A DNA stretch of 64,000 nt from Paraburkholderia madseniana (GTDB lineage: Bacteria; Pseudomonadota; Gammaproteobacteria; Burkholderiales; Burkholderiaceae), in the NCBI RefSeq assembly GCF_009690905.1, contig NZ_VOSW01000026.1, forward strand, positions 1-64,000, read 5' to 3'. The stretch's first letter is position 1. Every line of letters starts with the position of its first letter. The notes beneath the pieces are model-generated. The model searched no databases. It saw nothing but the letters and a program-made list of their open reading frames with translations, and was not told where the DNA came from. Below are positions 53,977-62,223 of this stretch, one piece after another. The position numbers and the translations under genes were made by a program.

Positions 53977-54192
53977 ATGAAAATGCGTCTGATAGCAGGA
54001 GTCGGCAGGAATTGGTTGCAGCAATGCGCGCAGCGCAGTATCGCGTCGGCGACGGCAGGAACGCCGAGCAGAACCTCGACCGTTTCCTCGCGCGTTGCCC
54101 GTGAGTTGAGACCGTACCAACTGCAAACACGTCGGCTCCGTTCGCGTGAGCCATTGCCTTGCGCGGCTTCCGCTAGGGAAAAGGCAGGCTAG
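53977..54192 (+). CDS. Possible small Arg/Ser-rich protein
   Basis: A 71-codon frame, MKMRLIAGVGRNWLQQCAQR onward, with AAGGGGTG six bases before the ATG. Its stop falls inside the left arm of a terminator-like hairpin at 54181. Composition is basic and low in structure, so it may be a decayed or spurious frame. The good ribosome site and terminator are the only support. Confidence 0.3.
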   Translation: MKMRLIAGVGRNWLQQCAQRSIASATAGTPSRTSTVSSRVARELRPYQLQTRRLRSREPLPCAASAREKAG

Positions 54193-54208
54193 GCCACCTG
54201 CCTTTTCT
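54181..54208 (+). terminator. Terminator-like hairpin
   Basis: AAGGCAGG (54181-54188) pairs with CCTGCCTT (54197-54204) around eight bases, followed by TTCTTC. It suggests a transcript ends here. Confidence 0.6.
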
Positions 54209-54248
54209 TCGATAGCCACGCGACTCGGTCCCACTCGTCAACAGAGCA

Positions 54249-54380
54249 TTGCGGGCATTGACAATCGCGATGTTGGTTACATCTGCATTAGCGGGATGCG
54301 GGGGTGGCGAGAGTGCCGGTGCGGCCGGCTCCGCAACGACCCATGATTCGGTTTCGTCGACATCGGCAAACGGCGGATAG
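54249..54380 (+). other. Truncated lipoprotein-like frame
   Basis: From TTG 54249 a 43-codon frame reads MRALTIAMLVTSALAGCGGG, then ESAGAAGSATTHDS, and stops. SALAGC is a good lipobox, and the hydrophobic leader is right for export. The protein is too short to be a normal lipoprotein, so it is probably the start of a broken gene, or a very small lipoprotein. No good ribosome site is seen. Confidence 0.35.
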
Positions 54381-54465
54381 GACGCCTAAGGCAGCCGACG
54401 CCGCACTGACCGCGACGTTTGTGTCGTCACACGCAGTTAACAACGTATTGAATGGAGGCACCAAA

Positions 54466-55581
54466 ATGATTGCAACTTCTCTTGTCTCTTCGCGCCGCGG
54501 CTTCCTGCAGCCAAAACATCGGTCAACTTATCGCAATGTATTGCGCTCCATCCTGCTGTCCGCAACGTTGGGGTTAAGTGCCTTGTCGGTCGGCCAATCC
54601 TCAAGGGCGCAGGAACTGTTCGTTGGCGACGTCGGGGACAGCTCAGTCAAGCATTTCGATGCCTCGAGCGGGACATATCTTGGCGCCTTCATTGCGCCGA
54701 AGACTGCCGGGCTGAAGGGACCCATGGGGATGATTTTTACGGGTGGGCAACTTGTGGTTGTCAACCAGAACCTGGGCACCGGCAAAAGCGGCGAGGTTCT
54801 GCAGTTCGACAGTGCGACTGGCACTTTTGTCGGCAAACTTGTCGCCTCGAGCGACCGAAACGCACCCTTTGCGCCGCGCGGCATCGTTCGCGGAGGGCGG
54901 GACAACGGCTTCTACGTGGCCGATATCGGTGACCAGGCTGGCAAGTGTGCCAACCAAGGCAACGTCAAAGAATATGACGCTGCGGGCGCCTTTCTAGGCA
55001 ATCTGGACCGAAGTGCGTTTACCAACGAGTTCCATCCGCGCGGCGTGGTGTTTGGGCCGGACGGTCTTCTGTATGTCTCGGCAGTGGGTTGCCTCGACCC
55101 GAAGGACCCGCTCTACAAACCGCTCATAGGATACATCTTGCGCTTCGATGCCCGCACCAAGGCATTTGTTGACATGTTCGCATCTAACACCAGTGTCCCG
55201 GACTTGCACCGCCCTGAGGGCCTGGTCTTCGACAGCGCAGGCAACCTGTGGGTTACGAGCTTCCGCGCAGCTTCCAGCGATAGCGATAAAATCCTCAAAC
55301 TTGATGGCCGGACCGGCGTCCTTCTCGACGAGCTCATTTTATCGGCGCCGGGTGCCGCCAGGGCCTTCGCACAGGCAATCATTTTCGGGCCGGGGGGCAA
55401 TCTGTTCATCCCCATCACTGGCGGCGATGCCACGACAGCCGGTCAGGTGCGGCGTTGCAGCCCCACGACCAAGCTATGTGACGTCATCGTGCCGGCCAAC
55501 TCCTCTGGTGGCGCACTTCAGCAACCGTTTTACTTAATCTTCAGGAACACCAATCCCGCGACACTTAACTACGAAGACTAG
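54466..55581 (+). CDS. Secreted NHL/beta-propeller-like protein
   Basis: A 371-residue exported protein. Residues ~20-50 are a signal peptide (LRSILLSATLGLSALSVG, ending SSRAQ). The mature part has repeated blade-like segments: LFVGDVGDSSVKHFDASSGT, VLQFDSATGTFVGKL, PRGVVFGPDGLLYVSAVG, PEGLVFDSAGNLWVTSF, AIIFGPGGNLFIPITGG. This is an NHL or SMP-30-like beta propeller with about six blades. GGAGG precedes ATG 54466; the longer upstream frame is rejected. Periplasmic or surface role, ligand unknown. Confidence 0.78.
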   Translation: MIATSLVSSRRGFLQPKHRSTYRNVLRSILLSATLGLSALSVGQSSRAQELFVGDVGDSSVKHFDASSGTYLGAFIAPKTAGLKGPMGMIFTGGQLVVVNQNLGTGKSGEVLQFDSATGTFVGKLVASSDRNAPFAPRGIVRGGRDNGFYVADIGDQAGKCANQGNVKEYDAAGAFLGNLDRSAFTNEFHPRGVVFGPDGLLYVSAVGCLDPKDPLYKPLIGYILRFDARTKAFVDMFASNTSVPDLHRPEGLVFDSAGNLWVTSFRAASSDSDKILKLDGRTGVLLDELILSAPGAARAFAQAIIFGPGGNLFIPITGGDATTAGQVRRCSPTTKLCDVIVPANSSGGALQQPFYLIFRNTNPATLNYED

Positions 55582-56093
55582 AAACTGCGTGAGGTATGGG
55601 CAGGGTTGGCCTGGCAGCTTGCCAGGCCTTGCGCCAGGCAGGTCAAAATGCGCTGGTAGCTGCAGCCAGGAGTGCAGCGCGCGAGGGTCCTCGGCGTTAC
55701 AGCAGTACGGACGCCGGGAATGACCCCTCCTCCTGTTGCTTCAACTTCCTGCTGCTTCAATTGCAACCAACGATACGGTTCAAAACAACGCGGGGGAAGG
55801 CGGCGTAGATGGGCTCTATGACTTGTCGTTCCATGGAAACAAGTTTAGGAGTGGAAACGAAAATCTGATTGAGCGAAACGAGGGGCGTTCGGGGGGCAGT
55901 TCGGTGGATTGCGCGGAGGTTAGGTGCCAGCGGGTCGCTTCGGGCGACCAGAAGAAATGACACGCGCGGTCGTGTGCCTGGCGTCGGATGAGTCGGCGCG
56001 GACGGTAGCGATGCTGTCCGGGCTGAGCGTCATCGAAAATGGACGATGCCCGGCGAACCGGGCATCGTATGCTGCAGTGACGCGGATTTTCTC
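55582..56093. other. Gap between propeller gene and cspA with two hairpins
   Basis: No gene seen. GGCCTGGCA (55608-55616) pairs perfectly with TGCCAGGCC (55620-55628) around three bases soon after the propeller gene stop. ACGATGCCCGG (56043-56053) pairs with CCGGGCATCGT (56058-56068) downstream of cspA on the minus strand, followed there by TTTT, and probably terminates cspA. Confidence 0.55.
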
Positions 56094-56300
56094 TTAAACC
56101 GGCGTGATGTTTGCGGCCTGCTTACCTTTCGGGCCCATCTTCACGTCGAAGCTGACCTTCTGGTTTTCCTGCAATGACTTGAAGCCCGCTGCCCTGATTT
56201 CCGAGAAGTGGGCGAACAAGTCCGCACCGCCATCGTCCGGCGTGATAAAGCCGAAGCCTTTCGCGTCGTTGAACCACTTTACTGTACCTGTTTCCATCAT
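56094..56300 (-). CDS. Cold-shock protein, CspA family
   Basis: A 68-residue single-stranded nucleic-acid-binding OB fold. METGTVKWFNDAKGFGFITP and DDGGADLFAHFSEI carry the RNP1 (KGFGFI) and RNP2 (DLFAHF) motifs, and SLQENQKVSFDVKMGPKGKQ completes the domain. Start could be ATG 56300 or 56297. Such proteins melt RNA structures in cold or stress. The gene has a plausible hairpin terminator. Confidence 0.95.
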   Translation of the reverse strand: MMETGTVKWFNDAKGFGFITPDDGGADLFAHFSEIRAAGFKSLQENQKVSFDVKMGPKGKQAANITPV

Positions 56301-56610
56301 TCAATCCAACAAAGTGTAAAGAGCGCACCGAATTCCGTACGCCTGAATCTTGTACATATTGCAACAGCGGAAGTTACTGCCCGGCGCTCAACCACAGTGC
56401 TGAAACCGCTATCCAAGACTCCGACACCGAAGTTGTAGCCGATTGCGCAGTACGGGTCAATTCGGGAGGCGGTCTCAAATGTGAGGTGCATCACCTTATC
56501 TCGTATAAAGTATCGCCGTACACGAAAGGAAGCGCTACCAGCACGCTGGATGATTCAGGATTGCGTTCCCGTTGTTGGGTAAGCCGTGGGGGGTGTCCGG
56601 ACGAAGTATG
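56301..56610. other. Gap between cspA and the second MKLDA gene
   Basis: This stretch should hold the cspA promoter and long leader. I see no gene. Its right end (from about 56597) begins the duplicated block shared with 46917 onward. Confidence 0.45.
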
Positions 56611-56820
56611 TTACTGCGACTCGAGGGCGTCGAGTCGCGCTCGCGCAATCTCGCCCGGGTTTTCGCAGTGGTACGCGTCGAACAACTGTGAGCACAACTC
56701 AGCAAGTGAAGCGAGGTCCACGGCCTGGTCTGCGTGCTCGACCTCTCCTGCGTTGAGTACGTCATCGAGAACCGGAGCGAGACGGCGCAGTCGCACAAAC
56801 ATGGCGGCGTCTAGTTTCAT
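56611..56820 (-). CDS. Small helical MKLDA-type protein, copy 2
   Basis: A 69-residue protein, MKLDAAMFVRLRRLAPVLDD onward with LCSQLFDAYHCENPGEIARA and ending LDALESQ. It is the close paralogue of the gene at 46895. The AGGAGG ribosome site and ~180 bases of upstream DNA are conserved as well, so a whole ~390-base block was duplicated. An in-frame upstream start (56874) would not match the paralogue. Function unknown. Confidence 0.68.
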   Translation of the reverse strand: MKLDAAMFVRLRRLAPVLDDVLNAGEVEHADQAVDLASLAELCSQLFDAYHCENPGEIARARLDALESQ

Positions 56821-57128
56821 GTTGGACCTCCTGTGGCCGGACGGCGGAGCACACCCTGAGTCGACCGGCCCCAAAGCGATGTTTCTCCTTCATTTGCCTG
56901 GCTCGTTGAATATGCCGGTTGTCGCTGCAACGAATTTCATGATGTCTTTCACCAGAATGCGGGCACACGATGCAGGACCGGCATGGGCCGGCACCGCGCT
57001 AGTCCGCATGACCGTGTCCCAATCCTACGCTCTATCAGCTTTCCTGGCGCTAACACGCCGGTTATGGTTCCTGTTGCCTGGCGCGCCGATGTGAACTGGC
57101 CTCAGCCAACGCCCTCGCACGCACACTT
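56821..57128. other. Leader of MKLDA copy 2 and unassigned DNA
   Basis: The first ~180 bases match the region upstream of MKLDA copy 1. On the minus strand they contain a 16-codon mini-frame beginning ATGAAATTCGTTGCA. The remainder shows nothing supportable. Confidence 0.45.
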
Positions 57129-57356
57129 CTAGTGCAGCCGGGAGCCTGTTTCGGAACCGGGCAGGAGGTAGATTTCCGCCGACGAGCGGCGCGTCTCGTC
57201 GCGACGGATGTCTTTCGGCGAGGCCGACTCAGCAGCGGCTTCCTCCGTTGCCAGGCGCATCGTGTTGCGGGTGACGACCGCGCGGAGCGTCCTGCATTCA
57301 TGGGCACGCTTGATATCGGACAGCAATCGTACGGGATGTCGCGTCGTGGTTCTCAT
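57129..57356 (-). CDS. Possible small basic protein
   Basis: A 75-residue frame starting MRTTTRHPVRLLSDIKRAHE, containing RTLRAVVTRNTMRLATEEAA and ending IYLLPGSETGSRLH. AGGGGGAAG lies four bases before ATG 57356. No family recognised. A longer upstream start (57449) is less likely because the ribosome site fits the internal ATG. Confidence 0.42.
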   Translation of the reverse strand: MRTTTRHPVRLLSDIKRAHECRTLRAVVTRNTMRLATEEAAAESASPKDIRRDETRRSSAEIYLLPGSETGSRLH

Positions 57357-57752
57357 CTCTTCCCCCTGCTGCAGTGCACAACAGACTTGAGAAACTACTT
57401 GAACCTTAGACTGTGAAGGGCTGCCTCGCAAGGAGATGGACGATTTCACCGCACACGTTCATGAAAATAGCAACAGCACGGCAACACCCATAGCCGGACG
57501 GGGGCAATCCACTGGCAGAGGTCACATTTTGGCTTCATCGGGATGTGGCCGACCCATCAGGTAAAGGACGAGCCGGGCTCGCCGCCTGTCCGAAAACGAA
57601 CGCGAGTCGGTTCGCCGCAATCCCGCCTGGACAAAACCGAGTGATGCCAGCTTCGGCCGTGAAAGCCGCTTGAATGTTGCATTGCACACATAGATAATTG
57701 TTAAATCGCGGCAGGAGGGTATACGCTTAAGTACCTTCCCCGCGAGAAGCTC
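57357..57752. other. Gap upstream of the Uma2-like gene
   Basis: No gene seen in this ~400-base gap. It probably holds the promoter of the plus-strand gene at 57753 and the minus-strand gene at 57129. Confidence 0.4.
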
Positions 57753-58310
57753 ATGGACGTATCTCCTCTCCTAGACTGCAACGGATTGCTTACCACATGG
57801 CGTCACCTGACCACAGCGGTGGAAGCTGACTGGCAGGAGTGGTATGAGCTGGACGAGCGCGGTGAAGTGGTGACGGATTCGCGCCCATCGGCGCGGCGCC
57901 AGATAGCGCTCACGGACATCTACTGTCAGCTCACGGAGCAGATTGGACATCTTGCGGCCATGTCGGTGACCGTTACGACCCTGTCATTTGGCATCAGGGT
58001 CCCCGATGTGGTCTGGATGCCGTGCGAAAGATGGGAAAGTTTCGACCGCGACGAGCCGGTGCCATTCGTGCCCGACCTGTGCGTTGAGGTCCTTCTTGAT
58101 AGCGATAGGGCGCAAGATATCGGCCGGAGGGTCAATGCCTATCTGGAAGGTGGCGCCCGCGAAGTCATGGTCGTTGGCCAGCACGGACAGGTTGAAATCT
58201 GGGGAACGACGGGTCGACGCCGAGCTTCAATCTTCGGCGTGACACTATTGCTTGACCCCATGTATTTCGAAGAAATTGACGTGCCCTCCGTTCTCAGCGT
58301 TCGTTGTTGA
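57753..58310 (+). CDS. Uma2-like (DUF820, PD-(D/E)XK fold) protein
   Basis: A 185-residue protein. RVPDVVWMP near 82-90 and FVPDLCVEVLLDSDRAQDIG near 105-124 followed by AYLEGGAREVMVVG match the Uma2 nuclease-like fold: conserved Asp, then Asp-x3-Glu. The usual lysine in the following helix appears as arginine (GRRVNAY), so catalytic competence is uncertain. Uma2 proteins are abundant in cyanobacteria and scattered elsewhere, with roles unproven. It is isolated here. Confidence 0.65.
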   Translation: MDVSPLLDCNGLLTTWRHLTTAVEADWQEWYELDERGEVVTDSRPSARRQIALTDIYCQLTEQIGHLAAMSVTVTTLSFGIRVPDVVWMPCERWESFDRDEPVPFVPDLCVEVLLDSDRAQDIGRRVNAYLEGGAREVMVVGQHGQVEIWGTTGRRRASIFGVTLLLDPMYFEEIDVPSVLSVRC

Positions 58311-58506
58311 GAACGTATCATTCTCATGAGGTCCACAGACGGCGAACGTCACCAGCATTTCGACACGGCGACTCGTTCGCTTATATACCGCGCAACCATC
58401 ATTCGACAAAGCCCTGGAGTGGGGCGTGAAATTAGCTGCTGGTCGAACCAGCGAACGGACTGTTTCATTCCAACGCTGGCGCGTGCCTTCTTTCCGGCAT
58501 TCATTC

Positions 58507-58535
58507 TTGAACGCCGCTCTGCCGCGGCCTATCTT
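58507..58535 (+). promoter_or_regulatory. Promoter for DUF2442 copy 3
   Basis: TTGAAC (58507-58512), 17 bases, TATCTT (58530-58535). This matches the block before copy 2 at 46261-46289, including the CGCCGCTCTGCCGCG-type spacer. Confidence 0.6.
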
Positions 58536-58562
58536 TAAGTTGATTCACTTCAGGAGATGACC

Positions 58563-58802
58563 ATGAACCGCGCTGCGGTGAACGTGCATTTTGACCGCGT
58601 GCACATGTTTCTCGATATGTCCGACGGTCCCGCCGTTCAATTTCCACTGGACTGGTTTCCCGTGTTGCAGGCCGCCACGGCAGCCGAGCGCGAACACTTT
58701 GCCATCTCCCTGGACCATGAGCAGATAATCTGGCCTGAAATAGATGAAGACGTGAACGTTCCAGCGTTGCTTTCATATCGGCCCGAGAGCGCGGGTCGCT
58801 AG
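58563..58802 (+). CDS. DUF2442-like protein, copy 3
   Basis: A 79-residue protein, MNRAAVNVHFDRVHMFLDMS then DGPAVQFPLDWFPVLQAATA, ending SYRPESAGR. It differs from copy 2 at only about eight positions. ATG 58563 is chosen, six bases after AGGAG; ATG 58557 abuts the site. No DUF4160-type partner is adjacent. The 280 bases after it hold nothing I can support. Confidence 0.78.
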   Translation: MNRAAVNVHFDRVHMFLDMSDGPAVQFPLDWFPVLQAATAAEREHFAISLDHEQIIWPEIDEDVNVPALLSYRPESAGR

Positions 58803-59088
58803 TGTTTCGCTGTTGAGCGTATTCTGCCTGGACCAGCAGCGTACGCGTGAGCGTTCCGATATCACGGCTGTGGGGCGATTCGTCACACCCCACATACACA
58901 CGCGGCTCGGGCGTCAATGCCGCGAGTCAAAGGCTCTTCCGGCCTGCCTCCTTGCGCATTCCAGGCCCCAGGTAAACAACTGGATACGACTGGCAGGTGG
59001 TGAGGGCGTTTCTGCCCGTTCAGGCCGACGCCCCCAAGTTCAGCCGATTTTTCGTAGCCCTGAACTCGTGACCAAAGGCCCGCCAATC

Positions 59089-60798
59089 TTAGACAATGCC
59101 CCGTAACTTGCCATCGGCACGATTCGCCAGGATGTACTGCAGCTTGTCGAGCGATAGTGGCTTGGTCAGATGGAAATCAAAGCCGGCCGCCAGTGCCCTC
59201 GACTTGTCTGATTCGGATGCATAGCCCGTGAGCGCTACCAGTATGACGTCGTCGAATCTGCGATTCAGGCGAACAGTTCGCGCAACTTCGAAGCCGTCAA
59301 TTTCCGGCATCCCCACGTCGATGATGGCAACCTCAGGGTGCTTTTCAGACATCAGCCGTATGGCATCGCGCCCGTTGTCCGACGTTGTTACTTCATGACC
59401 TTCAAGCTCGAGCAAAACGCTCAGCGCCTTGAGCGCATCCTGATTGTCGTCAACGAGCAGGAGACGTGCCGGCTCGGGAGCTGCAGCGGTCGCGCTGGGG
59501 GCGCATGCGTCTGTATCTGCTGTCGTCCGGGCTATCGGCAAACGGAGTGTCACAACCGTGCCTTTGCCCGAGCCTTCACTCTGGATTGAGATTGTTCCAT
59601 GGTGAAGCTCGACCATCCGCTTTGCCACCGCGAGTCCGATTCCCAGGCCGCCTTCGGAACGCGCCTGGCCAAGGGCAGACTGCGCGAATAACTCAAAGAC
59701 GTGCGGCTGGACCGCGCTATCGATGCCCATGCCGTTGTCAGTGACGTCAATAACAATCAGCCCGGGTGCTTCTTCGCGCGAGTTGTTTGGCTCGACGCGG
59801 ACGTTGAGCTCGATGGTGCCTCCGACAGGTGTGTATTTCGCCGCGTTCGAAAGGAGGTTGCCCAGCACCTGGCTCAAGCGGACATGGTCAGCACGCACGG
59901 GGACGGGCTCGTCCAGCCCAGAGATTTTGAGTGTGTGCCTGCGGGATACGATGTGATGTCTGATGGCTGTCACGGCATCAAACGTAATGTCGCTGAGTGA
60001 CGTGTCGCTGTGCTTGATAGCAAGCTTGCCATGTTTCAAACGGGCGGCGTCGAGCAGGTCATCGACCAGCGTGCGCAGATGCCTCATCTGGCGTTGCGCG
60101 ATAGTCAGCACTTCGACGGCTCTTTCGTCTTCGGCGCAAAGTCGTTTTGCTGCACTTATGGCGCCATCGATTGGCGTCATCGGATTTCGCAACTCGTGAC
60201 TCAGCATGGCGATGAATTCGTTATGCCGCCGGTCGCTCTCTTCACCGCTGTCGCGCGCATTGACGATGGTCAACGCCGAGCCGGCGAAAACGGCGAGGTT
60301 TGAGAGCAGTCTGACGTCTTCAAGGTCAAATCTGCAATCCTCTGTGTGTGACATCACCCATATCGCTCCTAGCTCTGCATTCTCAGCCGTGATTGGAACG
60401 ACTATTCCTTCCGGAAGGTCGACTCCCGGAAACGCAAGACAAGGGAACCGAGCCTGAGGGTTGACGAATAGTTGCGGTGTCTCCGCTTCCAGGGTTACCG
60501 CGCACGGGCACTCGTCCCATGCGGTCGTATGGCCGCGCAGGCCAGCGCAGAGCCCGGCAACTGCGAGCCACCTGAAGACCCGATTGTCGTCAGGTCCTTC
60601 GACAAGACTGATGCCAGCGCTGCCAGCATGGCAAAGTGTCAGAGCCGTATCCGCGATGGCCTGGAGGAATTCGGAGCGCGGGCCGGCCTGAGCTCGAGCG
60701 AGTGCCACAAGCGCCCGGTTCTCGGCCGCATAATCTGCGGCGCGGACCGGCCTGCGGGCGAGCTCATCCGTTTGACTGGGCGCGCGATTGCTTTCCAT
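59089..60798 (-). CDS. GAF-histidine kinase-receiver hybrid
   Basis: A 569-residue soluble hybrid sensor kinase. A GAF domain occupies about residues 40-195. The dimerisation H-box is FIAMLSHELRNPMTPIDGAI near 215, then the ATPase domain with NLLSNAAKYTPVGG, DVTDNGMGID and GGLGIGLAVAKRM. A C-terminal receiver follows with phospho-acceptor in AIIDVGMPEIDG near 500 and the ALTGYA and TKP signature residues. There are no transmembrane segments. No separate response regulator is adjacent, so it probably signals through a distant partner. Confidence 0.9.
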   Translation of the reverse strand: MESNRAPSQTDELARRPVRAADYAAENRALVALARAQAGPRSEFLQAIADTALTLCHAGSAGISLVEGPDDNRVFRWLAVAGLCAGLRGHTTAWDECPCAVTLEAETPQLFVNPQARFPCLAFPGVDLPEGIVVPITAENAELGAIWVMSHTEDCRFDLEDVRLLSNLAVFAGSALTIVNARDSGEESDRRHNEFIAMLSHELRNPMTPIDGAISAAKRLCAEDERAVEVLTIAQRQMRHLRTLVDDLLDAARLKHGKLAIKHSDTSLSDITFDAVTAIRHHIVSRRHTLKISGLDEPVPVRADHVRLSQVLGNLLSNAAKYTPVGGTIELNVRVEPNNSREEAPGLIVIDVTDNGMGIDSAVQPHVFELFAQSALGQARSEGGLGIGLAVAKRMVELHHGTISIQSEGSGKGTVVTLRLPIARTTADTDACAPSATAAAPEPARLLLVDDNQDALKALSVLLELEGHEVTTSDNGRDAIRLMSEKHPEVAIIDVGMPEIDGFEVARTVRLNRRFDDVILVALTGYASESDKSRALAAGFDFHLTKPLSLDKLQYILANRADGKLRGIV

Positions 60799-61008
60799 GG
60801 CTGACAGAGCGACTGGAGAAATAGAGAAAGTTCGAAGGTCGGGATGCCGGGATGCTGCCAGCTCGACAGACGGGCGCCAGAGCGACGTTCTTCACGGCGG
60901 CGAATTTCACATTACGGGAGGGGCGGCGCAAAGTCAACGAGGGTTCGTACCTGCTTGCCTGCTGGCAAAGGTGGGCTCAGGCCACAAAGGGCAGCGACTT
61001 GAAATTGT

Positions 61009-61281
61009 TTATGGCGTCGCGATGGTCGCCTGCATAAGAGGTTGCTTTGCGGCCAACTTCTGTCTGTTGGCAGTCGGCGGAAATACGCACCAACTGCCGT
61101 CATCGTGCCTGAAGAAGAACAATGCGCGCGCTCCGGCTGGTGACGACGTCTCAACGCACACGTAGCGTCGCCCATTCCATCCAGTGCTACTGAATCTGGT
61201 CACATGAACAGGTGTCGCGGGAGCCGGTGCGAGCCACTTTTCGACCTGACAACGCAGGGACTGCCCGCTCGTGTTTTTCAT
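61009..61281 (-). CDS. HDDGxW-type small protein, copy 2
   Basis: A 90-residue protein with VEKWLAPAPATPVHVTRFSS and RRYVCVETSSPAGARALFFF then RHDDGSWCVFPP, the paralogue of 48776-48994. GGAG precedes ATG 61281. It has a C-terminal extension of about 20 residues (NRQKLAAKQPL...) not present in copy 1. Function unknown. Confidence 0.65.
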   Translation of the reverse strand: MKNTSGQSLRCQVEKWLAPAPATPVHVTRFSSTGWNGRRYVCVETSSPAGARALFFFRHDDGSWCVFPPTANRQKLAAKQPLMQATIATP

Positions 61282-61494
61282 GTTCCGCTCCAGCAGTTTT
61301 CCCGTTCAGGTAACGGGACGGCTTCGCACTATTCACCTCCTTAACGCCGCAGACACCCACAGTGTTGACCAAGGGGTTGTGAGTTCTGAAACCGAATATT
61401 TCGAGTTAAGTGAGCTTTAGAAAATTGCCCGGAGGTGCACGGCCGAAAGCATAGTCTGGTTTGTACCCTGAGTATCGAATCCGCACGTGGCTGC

Positions 61495-62223
61495 TCAAAG
61501 CGACGTTGTGAAGTCCGTCAGCCACGGGGGGCTTGCAGACAGCAGCGCCGTCTCCAGCGTCTTGTCCAGCCCCGTAAGCACGAGCATGCCGACGGCGATG
61601 AACACCGCTCCGAGGATGGTTGTCCCTGCCGTTCCCACTGGGCCAAGTCGGCGTCGCAGCTTCTGCGTCGAGGTCCGGGAAAGGGAACCGAGAATCGTAA
61701 GCGGAAGGCTGGCTCCGATGCCAAATATGCCCATCAACAGCGCGATACTCCCGAGACTCCTGCTTTGCGAGGCGAGTGTAGTGGCCGCGCCCAATGTGGG
61801 GCCGACGCAGGGACTCCAGACTGCTCCCAGAATCAGTCCGACCGCGAACTGGCCTGACAGGGTGTCGCCTCGTATCTTGCTCAACCAATTTTGACCCGAG
61901 CCACCGATTCCGGCGGCCGCGCGGATGAAAATGGCCTGCAATCGGTGGGAAAACATCGCGAGCCCAAACAGAATCATCAGCACGGCGGCCACGCGACGAA
62001 AGAGTTCACTATCCACACCCAGCGACGCGCCGACGCTGGCCACGAAAATCCCGATGACCGAGAACGACACGCCTAATCCAGCTGAGAGTGCAACGACCCC
62101 CAGCCGATGTGCCGCCAATGCAGACGCAACGAGTACGGGAACAAGGGCGAGCACACACGGTGACAGCGTCGTCAGGGCCCCGGCCAGGAACCCGAGCGCG
62201 TACGTACCCGGCGTGAAGTCCAT
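61495..62223 (-). CDS. CcdA/DsbD-like transmembrane thiol-redox protein
   Basis: A 242-residue inner-membrane protein with six hydrophobic helices. GALTTLSPCVLALVPVLV and GAVWSPCVGPTLGAATTL each carry the SPC cysteine that forms the redox pair of CcdA. It would carry reducing power from cytoplasm to periplasm. Its ATG overlaps the stop of the thioredoxin-like gene (TAATG), so the two are translationally coupled and probably work together. Confidence 0.85.
   Translation of the reverse strand: MDFTPGTYALGFLAGALTTLSPCVLALVPVLVASALAAHRLGVVALSAGLGVSFSVIGIFVASVGASLGVDSELFRRVAAVLMILFGLAMFSHRLQAIFIRAAAGIGGSGQNWLSKIRGDTLSGQFAVGLILGAVWSPCVGPTLGAATTLASQSRSLGSIALLMGIFGIGASLPLTILGSLSRTSTQKLRRRLGPVGTAGTTILGAVFIAVGMLVLTGLDKTLETALLSASPPWLTDFTTSL

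Noticed and set aside
53731..54234. 167-codon minus-strand frame
   Set aside because: Arg/Ser/Cys-rich, no ribosome site, and it overlaps a plus-strand frame with a good ribosome site and terminator.
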